DNA of 64,000 nucleotides. Origin: Chondrilla cf. caribensis (Eukaryota; Porifera; Demospongiae; Chondrillida; Chondrillidae). A program made the position numbers and the translations under genes. How positions within the stretch are numbered: position 1 is the stretch's first letter; each line of letters starts with the position of its first letter. Location of the stretch: assembly GCA_964020155.1 (NCBI GenBank), contig OZ026569.1, forward strand, positions 135,001-199,000. The letters are read 5' to 3'. The notes under the pieces were generated by a model, which saw nothing but the letters and a program-made list of their open reading frames with translations, was not told the DNA's origin and ran no database searches. This document shows positions 17,801-25,546 of this stretch, piece after piece.

Positions 17801-20302
17801 CTGTAAACTCTAAAATGAAATATATAGCTGTTATGCATTATGGCTGTGGTCTGCACTGCTGGAAAAACTGTGAACCAAGGCATCAGCACCTTTGGCACTT
17901 TCATTTGTTTGGTATTCTTGTTATAACTTCTTCAGGGTCACAAGGACTTAAAATGGCTGCAGACATACCTGTACACACTAGGACAATCACATGTTATATG
18001 TATGTACACACCTCTTCTGCAGTGAAGGGCCTGGTCTTGCGATAAATGGGAAATCCCCTCCCATGTCTCACTCTCTGCATACTTAGGACCATTCTTGAAG
18101 GACATGGTACACGTTCCCCTTCTGAGAACACTCCAAGTATATTCTGTGAAGAGGGTGTGACTGACAATAGACAACAGTACAGTTGACACCAGAGAATGTG
18201 CAATGAACTCACTGACAACAACACTCTACATCCTCCCTCCCTTGGGGCAGGGGGTGGGGGGATGGACTGGAGGGGTGTGATGTTTGTATCACTACTAGTC
18301 TGTATAACACAGAAGGAGAAATTTACCATATAATATGTTAGGACACTGAACCAAGATGACACGATCCAGAAACTTAACCATAATTTACATATAATATCAT
18401 AATGTGGTAAGAAAGAATGAGAAAAGTATAATAAACAATAAACAATAAGATAGTGGACAGTTAATCAAAGTGACCCAATCCAGTCACTTGAAAAAATTCA
18501 CAGCAACTCACTTGATCAACAGTCACCACAACCCGATCCTGGTGCTCATCTCTTGGGACATGCAGTGCTTGAAGGATTACATAGGTTGATGAAATTATAA
18601 TATTGTTTATCTGTAGAGGAGTAAAAAGTAATCGTTCCTGCTCATGACAAGATTGAATTGGTACAAAGTGAAAATCAGAAACTCTGGTAGCAGAGTGTGA
18701 TAAAGAAGGACAAGCCTGCTGTTTACTAGCAGGGTCCCCTACTGAAGGGGTGTGGTCACTCTTCTGTTCACTAGGAGGAGGGTCCTCTACTGAAGAGGTG
18801 TGGACACTCTTCTGTTCACTAGGAGGAGGGTCCTCTACTGAAGAGGTGTGGTCACTCTTCTGTTCACTAGGAAGATGGTCCTCTACTGAAGGGGTGTGGT
18901 CACTCTTCTGTTCACTAGGAGGATGGTCCTCTTCTGAAGGGGTGTGGTCACTCTTCTGTTCACTAAGAGGAGGGTCCTCTACTGAAGGGGTGTGGTCACT
19001 CTTCTGTTCACTAGGAGGAGGGTCCTCTACTGAAGGGGTGTGGTCACTCTTCTGTTCACTAGGAGGAGGGTCCTCTACTGAAGAGGTGTGGTCACTCTTC
19101 TGTTCACTAGGAGGATGGTCCTCTACTGAAGGGGTGTGGTCACTCTTCTGTTCAATAGGAGGAGGGTCCTCTACTGAAGGGGTGTGGTCACTCTTCTGTT
19201 CAATAGGAGGATGGTCCTCTACTGAAGGGGTGTGGTCACTCTTCTGTTCACTAGGAGGAGGGTCCTCTACTGAAGGGGTGTGGTCACTTTTCTGTTCACT
19301 AGAAATATGGTCCTCTACTGAAGGGGTGTGGTCACTCTTTTGTTCACTAGAGAGATGGTCCTCTACTGAAGGGGTGTGGTCACTTTTCTGTTCACTAGGA
19401 GGAGGGTATTCTACTGAAGGCGTGTGGTCACTCGTCTGTTCACTAGGAGGATGATCCTCTACTGAAGGGGTGTGGTCACTCGTCTGTTCATTAGGAGGAG
19501 GGTCCCCTATTGAAGGGGTGTGGTCACTCTTCTGTTCAATAGGAGGAGGGTCCTCGACTAAAGGGATGTGGTCACTCTTCTGTTCACTAGGAGGAGGGTC
19601 CTCTACTGAAGGGGTGTGGTCACTCTTCTGTTCACTAGGAGGATGGTCCTCTACTGAAGGGGTGCGGTCACTCTTCTGTTCACTAGGAGGAGGGTCCTCT
19701 ACTGAAGGGGTGTGGTCACTCTTCTGTTCACTAGGAGGATGGTCCTCTACTGAAGGGGTGTGGTCACTCTTCTGTTCACTAGGAGGATGGTCCCCTACTG
19801 AAGGGGTGTGGTCACGCCTATGTTCACTAGAAGGATGGTCCCCTATTGAAGGGGTGTGGTCACGCCTATGTCCACTAGGAGGAGGGTCCTCTACTGAAGG
19901 GGTGTGGTCACTCTTCTGTTCACTAGGAGGAGGGTCCTCTACTGAAGGAGTGTGGTCACTCTTCTGTTCAATAGGAGGAGGGTCCTCTACTGAAGGGGTG
20001 TGGTCACTCTTCTGTTCACTAGAAGGAGGGTCCTCTACTGAAGGGGTGTGGTCACTCTTTTGTTCACTATAGAAATAAGGCAAGGTACTTCACTTCTGGA
20101 GACACTGATAGAGGCAACATGTGGAGAGGTTTAACTACTCCGTCATGACCACACCACCTCTCTCAGGAGGAGGTACACTACGCTTACACTCACAGACTTA
20201 CAGGTTGTTGTGAATATACTCCAACCCTAGTTGCCTAAGATTAAACCTCCAATTAGATTCCTCTGTTATGTCAAGAACATTATAGCCTTCTGTTGAGGCC
20301 AT
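5991..20302 (-). CDS. Multi-domain P5-K5-P6 kinase gene (proposed model)
   Basis: Proposed start at 20,302: exon 1 (20,302-20,202, MASTEGYNVLDITEESNW...) ends in phase 2 at a strong GTAAGT donor and joins in phase to the repeat linker exon at 20,066. The chain then runs through P5, K5, a second linker and P6 to a phase-consistent tail of small exons: 7,735-7,622, 7,552-7,514, 6,310-6,278, 6,155-6,114 and 6,035-5,991 (stop TAA, ...RRDMAEELYTN). Domain order would be pseudokinase-kinase-pseudokinase. The joins P5 to K5 and K5 to P6 are the weak points: the last P5 exon has an in-frame stop unless spliced just before it, and K5 may end soon after its last helix. Two or three separate genes are the alternative. 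The tail is lysine-rich and unrecognised. Confidence 0.5.
6702..7103. mobile_element. TA-flanked MITE, 402 bp
   Basis: Terminal inverted repeats of about 22 bp: CCGTATAGCCAGAAATATTG at the left and CTGTATAACCAGAAATATTG as the reverse complement of the right end. Both ends are flanked by TA (6,700-6,701; 7,104-7,105), as for Tc1/mariner-type duplications. Internal copies of the TTGGCGGT motif repeat the terminus. No ORF, hence non-autonomous. It lies in or just upstream of the small-exon tail. Confidence 0.75.
7240..7300. repeat. Interspersed repeat, copy 1
   Basis: The stretch AAGTAATTTGAGTGCAGGGG and the following 30 bp recurs with a few changes at 37,067-37,118. The unit is GC-richer than its surroundings. 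Class unknown. Confidence 0.6.
7738..8185. repeat. 32-bp minisatellite abutting a splice acceptor
   Basis: About 14 copies of a 32-bp unit (core CTGTAGAGTGGACACACCTC). On the minus strand the last unit ends in CTCTACAGTGCTTAG, which is the acceptor of the exon starting at 7,735. The array therefore repeats a polypyrimidine/AG acceptor-like sequence. Confidence 0.9.
8290..11138 (-). CDS. Pseudokinase module P6 with repeat linker
   Basis: Exons: linker 11,138-10,399 (16-aa repeat, ~9-10 copies, then DEHQDQVEVTGGVHP), 10,266-10,213 approximately (PPPPAPREGGCRVLLS), 10,115-9,984 (NVPGVFSEGERVPC...; position of the glycine loop reads RHGRGFP, lysine position reads TAEE), ~9,539-9,407 (helix C LHHCNVLELSAVLG), ~9,350-9,173 (HGNLE here, HGNLK elsewhere), ~9,020-8,818 (LQNILVD, SDFDQ, DMFSFGLLLMEIFG), 23-aa exon at ~8,755-8,687, ~8,620-8,452 (SFFSLRPPGG) and 8,359-8,290. 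The glycine loop, VAIK Lys and HRD Asp are absent and the activation segment is almost missing, so this is a pseudokinase. In P6 the HGN loop Lys has also become Glu (HGNLE), one step further decayed than its sisters. Confidence 0.75.
10600..11045. repeat. 48-bp coding minisatellite (16-aa linker repeat), P6 copy
   Basis: Nine to ten in-frame units encoding SEQKSDHTPSVEDPPP on the minus strand with point variants (SGQKSDHAPS, SVHTPS). One unit is 3 bp short but stays in frame. Pro-, Ser- and Asp-rich, hydrophilic and probably disordered. Confidence 0.9.
11171..13498 (-). CDS. Kinase module K5
   Basis: Seven-exon kinase domain: 13,498-~13,364 (IGKGGNGVVSYVYHNGKEFAVKE), ~13,302-13,158 (helix C Glu in REDELLTLSKLSHRNV), ~13,096-12,914 ([15 protein letters not shown]), ~12,360-12,152 (LQNILVD..., SDFDS, GTPGYRPPE), ~12,082-11,954 (DIWSFGCTAMKFFVG), ~11,495-11,427 (VSLLEKYFPLATELHD) and 11,237-11,171 (VDPTQRPTVEEILNHPFFKVS). 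Splicing across exon 3/4 restores HRDVKLQN. All catalytic residues are present except that DFG is DFD, so the domain is probably active. In the other K copies a TAG follows NSS/SSS; here it is changed and an AACA|GTAGTT donor allows in-phase joining to the P6 linker at 11,138. Confidence 0.75.
12425..12912. repeat. ~490-bp (CA)n tract at the K5 exon 3 donor
   Basis: CA-rich tract, on the minus strand starting right at the 5' splice site (AAGT|GTGAGTGTGAG then (GT)n). Internal blocks such as CCCATACACCCACTCAC recur, showing segmental duplication inside the array. The same intron carries a tract in all five K modules. Confidence 0.95.
13500..14735 (-). other. P5-K5 connector region with conserved exon-like blocks
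   Basis: Minus-strand open blocks with splice-like borders: ~14,728-14,628 (VRPTQHDIQTMNMYPDNTTEE), ~14,442-14,343 (QSGDLYQNDNHVSSNNSDER), ~14,143-14,058 (MKQSTPQSTTTNPVESEG), ~13,893-13,790 (HEVLTAQLPQLWDCLFPPPS) and ~13,670-13,575 (ELLHNHVLVLLCLV then stop). Four of these blocks recur between 45.13 and 44.15 kb with mostly synonymous or conservative changes, which argues that they are or were coding. The connector is shorter between P3/K3, P4/K4 and P1/K1, where one exon of the VRPTQHDIQTMNKYPNNTTEE type suffices. Function unknown. Confidence 0.5.
14635..18266 (-). CDS. Pseudokinase module P5
   Basis: Exons: 18,266-18,213 (PPPPAPREGGCRVLLS), 18,143-18,012 (132 nt; RHGRGFPIYRKTRPFTAEE, lysine position Glu), ~17,050-16,916 (DQLEVWSGLHHRNVLELS), ~16,863-16,684 (YILREILEGLKYLHSVE, HGNLK), ~15,712-15,510 (LQNILVD, SDFDQ, DMFSFGLLLMEIFG), ~15,446-15,378 (AVERECVGLEGLYDVVSACLE), ~15,315-15,133, ~15,058-14,855 (GVKTPEKLAHLLTSKHSQSV) and ~14,728-14,628. 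No glycine loop, no VAIK Lys, HRD replaced by HGN. The intron between the HGNLK and LQNILVD exons is about 970 bp and holds an interspersed repeat (16.35-16.6 kb). Confidence 0.75.
14770..14834. repeat. (CA)n microsatellite
   Basis: About 64 bp of pure CA in an intron of the P5 connector. Confidence 0.95.
16340..16600 (+). mobile_element. Interspersed repeat fragment (family of 22.4 and 54.2 kb)
   Basis: Contains GACGTCATCATGGCCGGCC and ends with GGAAACAGATAACCTCGCGG...CTCGGTAAT. The same beginning and end recur at 22.4-22.86 kb, and a matching end closes the LINE-like fragment at 54.2 kb. This suggests 3' portions of one retroelement family. It sits in the P5 intron. Confidence 0.55.
17380..18030. 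repeat. Partial direct duplication of the P5 exon 3' end
   Basis: The block TATGTATGTACACACCTCTT..GCAGTGAAGG at ~17,588-17,624 repeats the end of the P5 exon at 18,012, and the adjoining intron at 17,375-17,460 repeats 17,910-17,995. The extra copy has only the last few codons and a donor, so it is a non-functional duplicate. A perfect hairpin (GGTTAAGACATGG...CCATGTCTTAACC, 17,475-17,508) lies at the junction. Confidence 0.7.
18512..20066 (-). CDS. Repeat linker exon of P5, about 28 x 16 aa
   Basis: A single 1,555-nt open exon (phase 2 acceptor CTATAG, phase 0 donor CAA|GTGAGT). About 28 units of SEQKSDHTPSVEDPPP occupy 20,066 to ~18,735. A unique C-terminal part follows with DEHQDRVVVTVDQ, equivalent to DEHQDQVVVTGGVHP of the other linkers. 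It precedes the P5 domain and follows the short first exon at 20,302. Unit variants (HLPSEQ, HRRDHTPSIGD, SEQTSDHTPS) form blocks, which shows recent internal duplication. Probably an extended, acidic/proline-rich spacer. Confidence 0.85.
20202..20302 (-). CDS. First exon of the P5 gene
   Basis: ATG at 20,302 begins MASTEGYNVLDITEESNW, 33 codons plus two bases to the CT|GTAAGT donor. The following linker exon needs exactly one base to complete the codon, so the phases agree. No signal peptide. Upstream lie only repeats. Confidence 0.65.
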
Positions 20303-20707
20303 AACTATCTAGTGCACAAGAAGAAAGACATAAGTCAACAGATAAAAGGATCAGAATAAGGTTGGCTGTAATAGTGGGACCAGATGCATGATTAGTCTTG
20401 CATTGCCAGACCTATTCTCCAATTGATGCACAGCATCGGAGGTAACAGGTCTGGTGATGTGGAATAACTAGTAAAGCCACACTTGAAGACCACTTTCACA
20501 AGAACAGCAAATTTAAAATAGTTGTTGTTATTATTGTTTGTGCAATACACAGTATAGTCTGCAGCATTAACAGCAAAAATAGAACCACCATGCATTACCC
20601 TAGTCTTTAATCTCATATATAATAATTATCTCTAGATATTATAACATCTCCAATCAGTCCATATTATATATATATCGTATTATTTCCAACATCATGATCA
20701 GAATTAG

Positions 20708-20766
20708 GACCACCTCACAATTGAGACCACTTCAATTGGTCCCATAGGTGGTCTCAATTGTGAGGT
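20708..20766. repeat. Perfect hairpin upstream of the P5 gene
   Basis: CCTCACAATTGAGACCA is followed after about 20 bp by its inverse TGGTCTCAATTGTGAGG. It could be a minimal foldback element or an RNA hairpin. It lies about 400 bp upstream of the ATG at 20,302. Confidence 0.65.
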
Positions 20767-20888
20767 CACACCACGTCCTTTAACACACTGTATAGACGAA
20801 GCGGGTGACTGGAATCGATAGCCTTGCTGGGCCACTCTTATAATACAAAGTAGACTAAGTGCATTGTGGAGTAAGATCTTGTGGTATA

Positions 20889-21479
20889 AGGTAGAGTAGG
20901 GTAATTTCGGAAAGAGGGTAATTTCGGAAATCTCACTTTAAAGGGAAACGACTCCAGCTGTGTCTGATAAATGAGCAGTTCGCTTTCGTTCCCCTCTGCG
21001 CTAGCACTTTGCGATCGTTTTGATATCTTAAATCGCTTATAAACAACTGGTAGAGCTGAAATTCTTTCATTTTTGTGAACGCTGTAACAATTGTATCATA
21101 ATGACCTCATGCTTACTTTCTTATCAAGCGCGCCATAATTTAAATTCCATTTTAATCCCACTATAATGCCTAAATGGTCCAATGTGAATTTACAGGCAGC
21201 TTTAAACTTCTTATAACTTGCGTTTTCATCCATTCCAAAATGCTGGATACAGCCATTTTACACGGGATTCCGAAATTACCCGGAAATTGACATGTACCGT
21301 CCTGGAAGAGAAAATGGGTTGCCACGCCACGAAAGAAATAGGTACTGGTGTGTAATCTTCTGGGACTTAAGGACACATGATAACCTTTCTGCTATATAGC
21401 TCACGGGCGATTACTTTCATATCCCTTAACGTAAGAGAGCAATCACTCGAAGTTTTTCCGAAATTACCCTATTTTACCT
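20889..21479. mobile_element. TA-flanked MITE, 591 bp, nested
   Basis: Inverted ends AGGTAGAGTAGGGTAATTTC and (reverse complement of right end) AGGTAAAATAGGGTAATTTC, about 24 bp, flanked by TA on both sides (20,887-20,888 and 21,480-21,481). The related repeat at 47.2 kb is uninterrupted here, an empty site. The GGGTAATTTCGGAAA motif is repeated inside the left end. No ORF. Confidence 0.8.
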
Positions 21480-21650
21480 TAATTCCTATATAAAAATATA
21501 AGGCCCCACCTAGCGATTCGACACTTGGCGAGCGCTCGTACCTAGATACTATTAATTTAACCACTGATATATAACCCATTCCAACAATTGGAAGTCAATT
21601 GATATCGCAAGTTACCAGCAATAGTTTCAATTTATCTCACTACGTATATA

Positions 21651-21911
21651 ATTGAAGGCCTCCGGTCAAAAAGGGTATTTTAACGTATTCCGTAATTTCT
21701 GAGAAAACGGAGTTTAATCGTTTACGGAGTAGTACAGGTAAGTGCCGTAACGAATACGTAATGAAAATGGGCTCCTACCACCCGAATGCTCACTTCTTTC
21801 GCATTTACATTTCATTTACTACTTCTTGAGAAGGTAGATGTCGTTTTCAGAACGAAAGTAGATTTTTTCTTCCAAACGTTAAAGTACCCTTTTTGACCGG
21901 AGGCCTTCAAT
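21651..21911. mobile_element. TA-flanked MITE, 261 bp, nested
   Basis: Ends ATTGAAGGCCTCCGGTCAAA and the exact inverse at the right, over about 30 bp, flanked by TA (21,649-21,650; 21,912-21,913). Also absent from the 47-kb copy. No ORF. Confidence 0.8.
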
Positions 21912-22379
21912 TATACACATTTAAGGCTTCTGAAGGTAAACCTTCAAGCTATGTGGAAGTCACCCGTTAGGGGTAACTTATAACTAGAAAAACTAATGAA
22001 GAGGTGGCATTTATCGCCAAACATCACCTTAGTATATATTCTTCCAACAATCACGATCTGACAACCGTGAACGCAAGCCGAGAACTGTACATTGAAGGAT
22101 TTTGCCGTTTGATTGCGTCAACCGCTGATCGTGTGATGGTCACGTTAGCCGATTATAATTATGCATTCTTTGCGACCGCGCCACATCCGATTGGTTGTTA
22201 CTAAACCTAGCTGGGGATAGGTTATAGTAACGACCCATCAAAACGGCAAAACTCACTTAAAACCCTGTAGGCTGTTCACCAGACCCTATCTCGCCGGCAG
22301 GGTGACGTCATAATAAAACTAGTTGTGAACAAAGTTCAGAACCTCGCAAATAGATCTTGCATATCAAGATCTATGATAT

Positions 22380-22865
22380 GACGTAGTTCAGTGACATCAT
22401 CTAAAAATGTCTTCCAAAATGGACGTCATGATGGCCGACCATTTGGTGTCCCGAAAGACGGATTGGCGAACCCTGCTCTTCGGCGAAGGAAATCGAAAAA
22501 TCGTTGTGCAAAAAAGTTGACAATTGTTATTCGAATTGTCTTAAGGTACTTGGTAGTGATGCAGTCCGAAATTTGTCGACGGGAGGAATCGAAAAGTAAG
22601 TGCTCTTTTAACGGATCGTTTGTGAACCACAGGCAACCTTTGTCTAAGTTTGCCATTTCAATATATGCTGCGACCGTGCCCCATTACCATCGGTGGGACG
22701 ACTTAGTGCTGAACGCTTCGATCGACGAACGATTTGCGTTCAAAGAAACCAAAAAATGACCTAAATCACACAATATTGGCGGCCACCGCAATTATGTGCG
22801 TGGGTGACCTCGATCGGACTCCCCAAACGAACGGAAACAATTACCTCGCTAACGCTCGGTAAATA
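22380..22865 (+). mobile_element. Retroelement-like fragment with 122-aa open frame
   Basis: Shares GACGTCAT.ATGGCCG near its start and GGAAACAATTACCTCGC...GCTCGGTAA at its end with 16.35-16.6 kb and the end of the 53.4-54.2 kb LINE-like piece. The open frame 22,391-22,759 has no recognised domain and is probably not a host gene. Confidence 0.5.
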
Positions 22866-23183
22866 TTAATGATTGAAGGCGAGATTGGGGTCTGTGTTGT
22901 ATACACCATAGACACAAAACAAACTTGAGTTTATAGTGTCTATAAAATATATGGTTAAACGAGACTATATACCATTTTCACTGTGATCGCCAATTTGTAT
23001 TTTGTAATGATCATAATGATGATGTAATGCACAATTATACAATATCTGAGTTTTTTGACGTTTTATCCCTCTTTAGTGCCTTTAGCGTTGTTGACAATGG
23101 ATAATATCAATTAAAATTAATATAGATGACTCGAATATGCTTGATGTTGGGTGTAGGCTGGCAAGCCACTGGTTCACTTCAGA

Positions 23184-24424
23184 CTAGCTACTGCTGGATA
23201 CTTTGAAGAACGGATGTTTCAATATCTCCTCAACTGTTGGTCTTTGTGTTGGGTCAACCTACAGAATATGATGTGATTGTCAACATCAGAACAACATACA
23301 CATAAAGTCACACACACATCACACCCCCTACACACCCACTCTTCACTTCACCTTGAGACAACATTGTGTTATGTCATGGAGTTCAGTAGCTAATGGAAAG
23401 TACTTCTCTAGCAATGAGACCTGGAGGATTGTGAACAAACACAGTAAACAACAATAACAACAACAGTTGTGTAAACAATTACTTTGAGAAATTTCTTCAT
23501 TTCTTTGTCTCCTACTGTCAGTGAATGTCTAAGAGAGGGCTGAACATGACAAATAAGGAAATAGCGTAAAGAGTGTGATACCATGGGAACCATGAATGTG
23601 AGTACACAATAACCAGCACTACCAGAGACAGGCATTTCAGCTGTATGCCTCTTGTGAAAGAGACAGTGGAAGGTTAATAATACACACACAGCGCATAGCC
23701 ATCTTCAATATATCCTACACACAACTCTGGCATAACACACACCTACCTGAATACCTGCTACAAAACGAGGTTGTTGATGTAAACAGTGAGAAAGTTTAAC
23801 AGATGACAACTGAAGAGAGAGAGAGGATGAATGTACTAGCAGTAGCTGAGGACACACCCACCACACTCAAAGAACACACCTCTTTCTGTGTACTGGGTCC
23901 ACTTGACCCAACAAAGAACTTCATCAAGGTACATCCGAAGGACCAGATGTCTTGAGATGTTGACAGGTAGGATGGTATCACTTCGTTTGAGGAACAATAG
24001 TAGCATGCCTGAAGGAGAGTCCACGTACAAATGACAGCTGGTCTCCATGACAACACAGCTCCTCACCCACTTACCTCAAAAGGTCTGTATCCCGGTGTAC
24101 CATGAACACCATACCTCAATGGAAGTCTCATTTCAGATCTCTTCTCCAATCTCTCCCTTGTCCTCTCCACATCCAAAACACTGTCAAAATCAGATATGTA
24201 GACTCTGTACCCACTGTCCCCTTCATGAGAACATTGGAAAATATCTTCACAGTTACAACGAACATCAACCAGGATGTTTTGTACTGGAGGGGGAGGGGAC
24301 AGGAAGTAACAATTGTTAATGGAACAAAATGGCTGATATTAGGAAGATGAATGAGCACACACATACTACCCACACACACTCAAACACACACCCAGCCACC
24401 CACTCGCACACATGCACAAACACA

Positions 24425-24456
<32 letters not shown>

Positions 24457-24578
24457 AACACACACACACACACACTCGCACACACAAACACACCCACACA
24501 CACACACACACAACACACACACACACACGCACACACACACACACACACCACCCACCCACCCACACACACACACACACA

Positions 24579-24619
<41 letters not shown>

Positions 24620-24694
24620 ACTCACACACCCACACACACACATACACGTACACACACACACACACACACACATACACGTACACACACACACACA

Positions 24695-24773
<79 letters not shown>

Positions 24774-24804
24774 ACATACACGTACACACACACACACACA
24801 TACA

Positions 24805-24866
<62 letters not shown>

Positions 24867-25449
24867 TCACATCCCGGTGAACTACTCCAATCTTGTGCAA
24901 GTACTGAAGACCTGAAAGAGCTTCTCTTAAGATGAACTTGGCATTGCCAAGAACGTAACTTGCTTTATCACTTTCTGTTTTGAATTTGAAGAAGTAATGA
25001 CACAAAGTGGGCATTCCCCTGTCCTCCATCATCTTCTTTATGTCACCTGGAAGGGGTGAGGGGCATGGTTACTATGACAACCAAGAGTATAGAATTTACA
25101 CCCTTACCAGTAACCCTAGGCATTAGGTGATAACAAGCTCTTCCTCCATGATAGCGTTCATGACGTTCTCCCTCTATCACTGCACTGATCTCCATCACAT
25201 TACGATGAGAGAGTTTGGACAAGGTTAGCAGTTCATCCTCACGTAAACAAGTCTGTGAGATGTAAACACTAAATACGTCAACAATATACAAAGAGAATAA
25301 CAACAACAACAAACCTCTTTGACAGCAAACTCCTTCCCATTGTGGTAGACATAGGACACCACCCCATTTCTTCCTTTGCCAATGAAAGCTGACATTGCCT
25401 CTTTTGACGGTAGAGGAGCACTACTACCATGAGGGAAGTCTCCACATCG
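23184..25449 (-). CDS. Kinase module K4 with terminal stop
   Basis: Exons: 25,449-25,315 (IGKGRNGVVSYVYHNGKEFAVKE; the GxGxxG glycines remain), ~25,252-25,108, ~25,046-24,866 (VVHRDVK), ~24,289-24,076 (LQNILVD, SDFDS; PFE replaces PPE at the activation end), ~24,007-23,879 (DIWSFGCTLMKFFVG), ~23,421-23,353 and 23,258-23,184 (VDPTQRPTVEEILKHPFFKVSSSS then TAG). The stop and about 100 bp of 3' flank are shared with K1 and K2, marking a genuine gene end. HRD, Lys, Asn and metal Asp are present, DFG is DFD. P4 lies immediately 5', so this is probably the C-terminal catalytic half of a P-K protein. Confidence 0.75.
24350..24865. repeat. ~510-bp (CA)n tract at the K4 exon 3 donor
   Basis: Same place as in K5, with internal higher-order repeats (ACACTCGCACACACAAAC; CATACACGTACAC). 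On the minus strand it starts at the 5' splice site. Confidence 0.95.
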
Positions 25450-25546
25450 CTGTAGGGAGGGAGGATATACAGTTGATCTGCTGGTTGTCAGTTAGGACAC
25501 TAGCTCTGGCATTCCATGACTCCACCATTGCACAATACACACTAAC

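Larger units (their letters stand above)
20785..22065. mobile_element. Interspersed repeat, copy 1 (carries two nested MITEs)
   Basis: Blocks at 20,790-20,885, 21,500-21,640 and 21,920-22,062 align in order with 47,155-47,565 (for example GACGAAGCG.GTGACTGGAATCGATAGCC and AAGGCCCCACCTAG.GATTCGACACTTGGCGAGCG). The 47-kb copy lacks the two insertions described below. Class unknown; no ORF. Confidence 0.75.

Noticed and set aside
17590..18045. 151-aa plus-strand ORF
   Set aside because: It overlaps the antisense of P5 exon ends and a local duplication; no motif or splice support.
18750..20072. Plus-strand ORFs with a repeated SLFCSLGGGSSTEGVW unit
   Set aside because: Antisense of the minus-strand SEQKSDHTPSVEDPPP linker. 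The minus strand has matching splice phases and neighbouring kinase exons.
22391..22759. 122-aa ORF as a host gene
   Set aside because: It lies within an interspersed repeat whose ends recur elsewhere, and shows no recognised domain.
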